From NCBI GenBank assembly GCA_913776965.1, contig CAJYQL010000115.1, positions 1 through 36,341 on the forward strand: 36,341 nt of DNA, written 5' to 3'. Shown here piece after piece: positions 36,061 through 36,341 of this stretch. The stretch comes from an uncultured Xylophilus sp. GTDB lineage: Bacteria; Pseudomonadota; Gammaproteobacteria; Burkholderiales; Burkholderiaceae_C. Within the stretch, counting starts at the first letter, position 1. Every line of letters starts with the position of its first letter. The translations under genes and the position numbers were made by a program. Below the pieces are notes generated by a model, which was not told where the DNA came from, searched no databases, and worked only from the letters and a program-made list of their open reading frames with translations.

Positions 36061-36341
36061 TCACCGCGCCCGGCCGGGCGGCGCGAGCGTCGGCACGGCG
36101 GCCAGCAGCGCTTGCGTGACGGGGTGCTGCGCGCCGGCGAACAGCGCGTCCGGCGTGCCGCGCTCGACCACGGCGCCGCGGTGCAGCACGCAGACCTCGT
36201 CGCACAGGTGCCGCACCACCGCCAGGTCGTGGCTGATCAGCAGGTAGGCGGCACCGTGGCGCTCGCGCAGGTCCTGCATCAGGTTGAGAACCTGGGCCTG
36301 CACCGAGACGTCGAGCGCGCTCACCGGCTCGTCGGCCACGA
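36061..36341 (-). CDS. Oligopeptide-type ABC transporter ATP-binding protein, C-terminal part
   Basis: The final 93 codons of an ATPase run in from the right edge. They begin with the end of Walker B, VADEPVSALDVSVQAQ, followed by the switch histidine in LLISHDLAVVRHLCDEV and YLLISHDL-type context, and VERGTPDALFAGAQHPVTQALLAAVP, a C-terminus typical of the OppF/DppF branch. It precedes the binding protein gene by 94 bases. The permease genes would be expected further right, outside the window. Confidence 0.92.
   Translation of the reverse strand, partial: VADEPVSALDVSVQAQVLNLMQDLRERHGAAYLLISHDLAVVRHLCDEVCVLHRGAVVERGTPDALFAGAQHPVTQALLAAVPTLAPPGRAR

Overview
The window looks like chromosome from a high-GC betaproteobacterium of the order Burkholderiales, most likely Comamonadaceae. 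This rests on the neighbourhoods hemA-prfA-prmC-grxD and DUF971-ubiE-Tim44-ubiJ-ubiB-fmdB-DUF502-aspS-nudB, the giant DUF3683 FAD/Fe-S oxidoreductase, and two families of short dispersed intergenic repeats of the kind I associate with that family. It is dense core genome. I see no rRNA, tRNA, CRISPR array, prophage or insertion sequence, and no gene-free stretch longer than about 280 bases.

Layout. 1-4.9 kb (minus): the start of a Lon-like AAA+ ATPase cut by the window edge, then hemA-prfA-prmC-grxD (first step of tetrapyrrole synthesis, release factor 1, its methyltransferase, monothiol glutaredoxin) ending in a clear terminator. 4.96-5.24 kb (plus): a small membrane protein containing a dispersed repeat. 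5.2-10.5 kb (minus): a complete glycerol-3-phosphate/glycerophosphodiester uptake operon ugpBAECQ, with hairpins or repeats in three of its four gene junctions and a candidate Pho-type operator upstream. 10.7-16.9 kb (plus): an E. coli-type SerA, a GlcD/GlcF-like fusion oxidoreductase, a HIT protein and a DUF971 protein. 17.1-26.2 kb (plus): ubiE, a Tim44-like protein, ubiJ, ubiB, a sodium/solute symporter, an FmdB zinc ribbon, a DUF502 membrane protein, aspS and nudB. 26.2-27.9 kb (minus): a receiver-TPR protein whose phosphoacceptor aspartate appears to be glutamate. 28-32.8 kb (plus): folE, an EamA permease, a DUF429 protein, a small secreted protein, a histidine phosphatase and panE. 32.8-36.3 kb (minus): the end of an operon with an oligopeptide-type ABC ATPase (cut by the edge), its binding protein, an amidase and a small XRE regulator.

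How the genes work together. UgpBAEC imports glycerol-3-phosphate or its diesters and UgpQ hydrolyses the diesters. UbiE, UbiJ and UbiB belong to aerobic ubiquinone synthesis. NudB and FolE are both early folate enzymes. PrfA and PrmC are enzyme substrate and modifier. SerA next to a YdiJ-like FAD/Fe-S dehydrogenase suggests coupling through D-2-hydroxyglutarate.

I found no convincing wholly new system. The best leads are the serA-oxidoreductase pair, the receiver protein with a built-in glutamate, the repeat families (one copy lies inside a gene, another supplies a stop codon), a recurring TAnnATCG promoter-like motif placed 6-8 bases before start codons, and a terminator-like hairpin lying over the ubiJ start.
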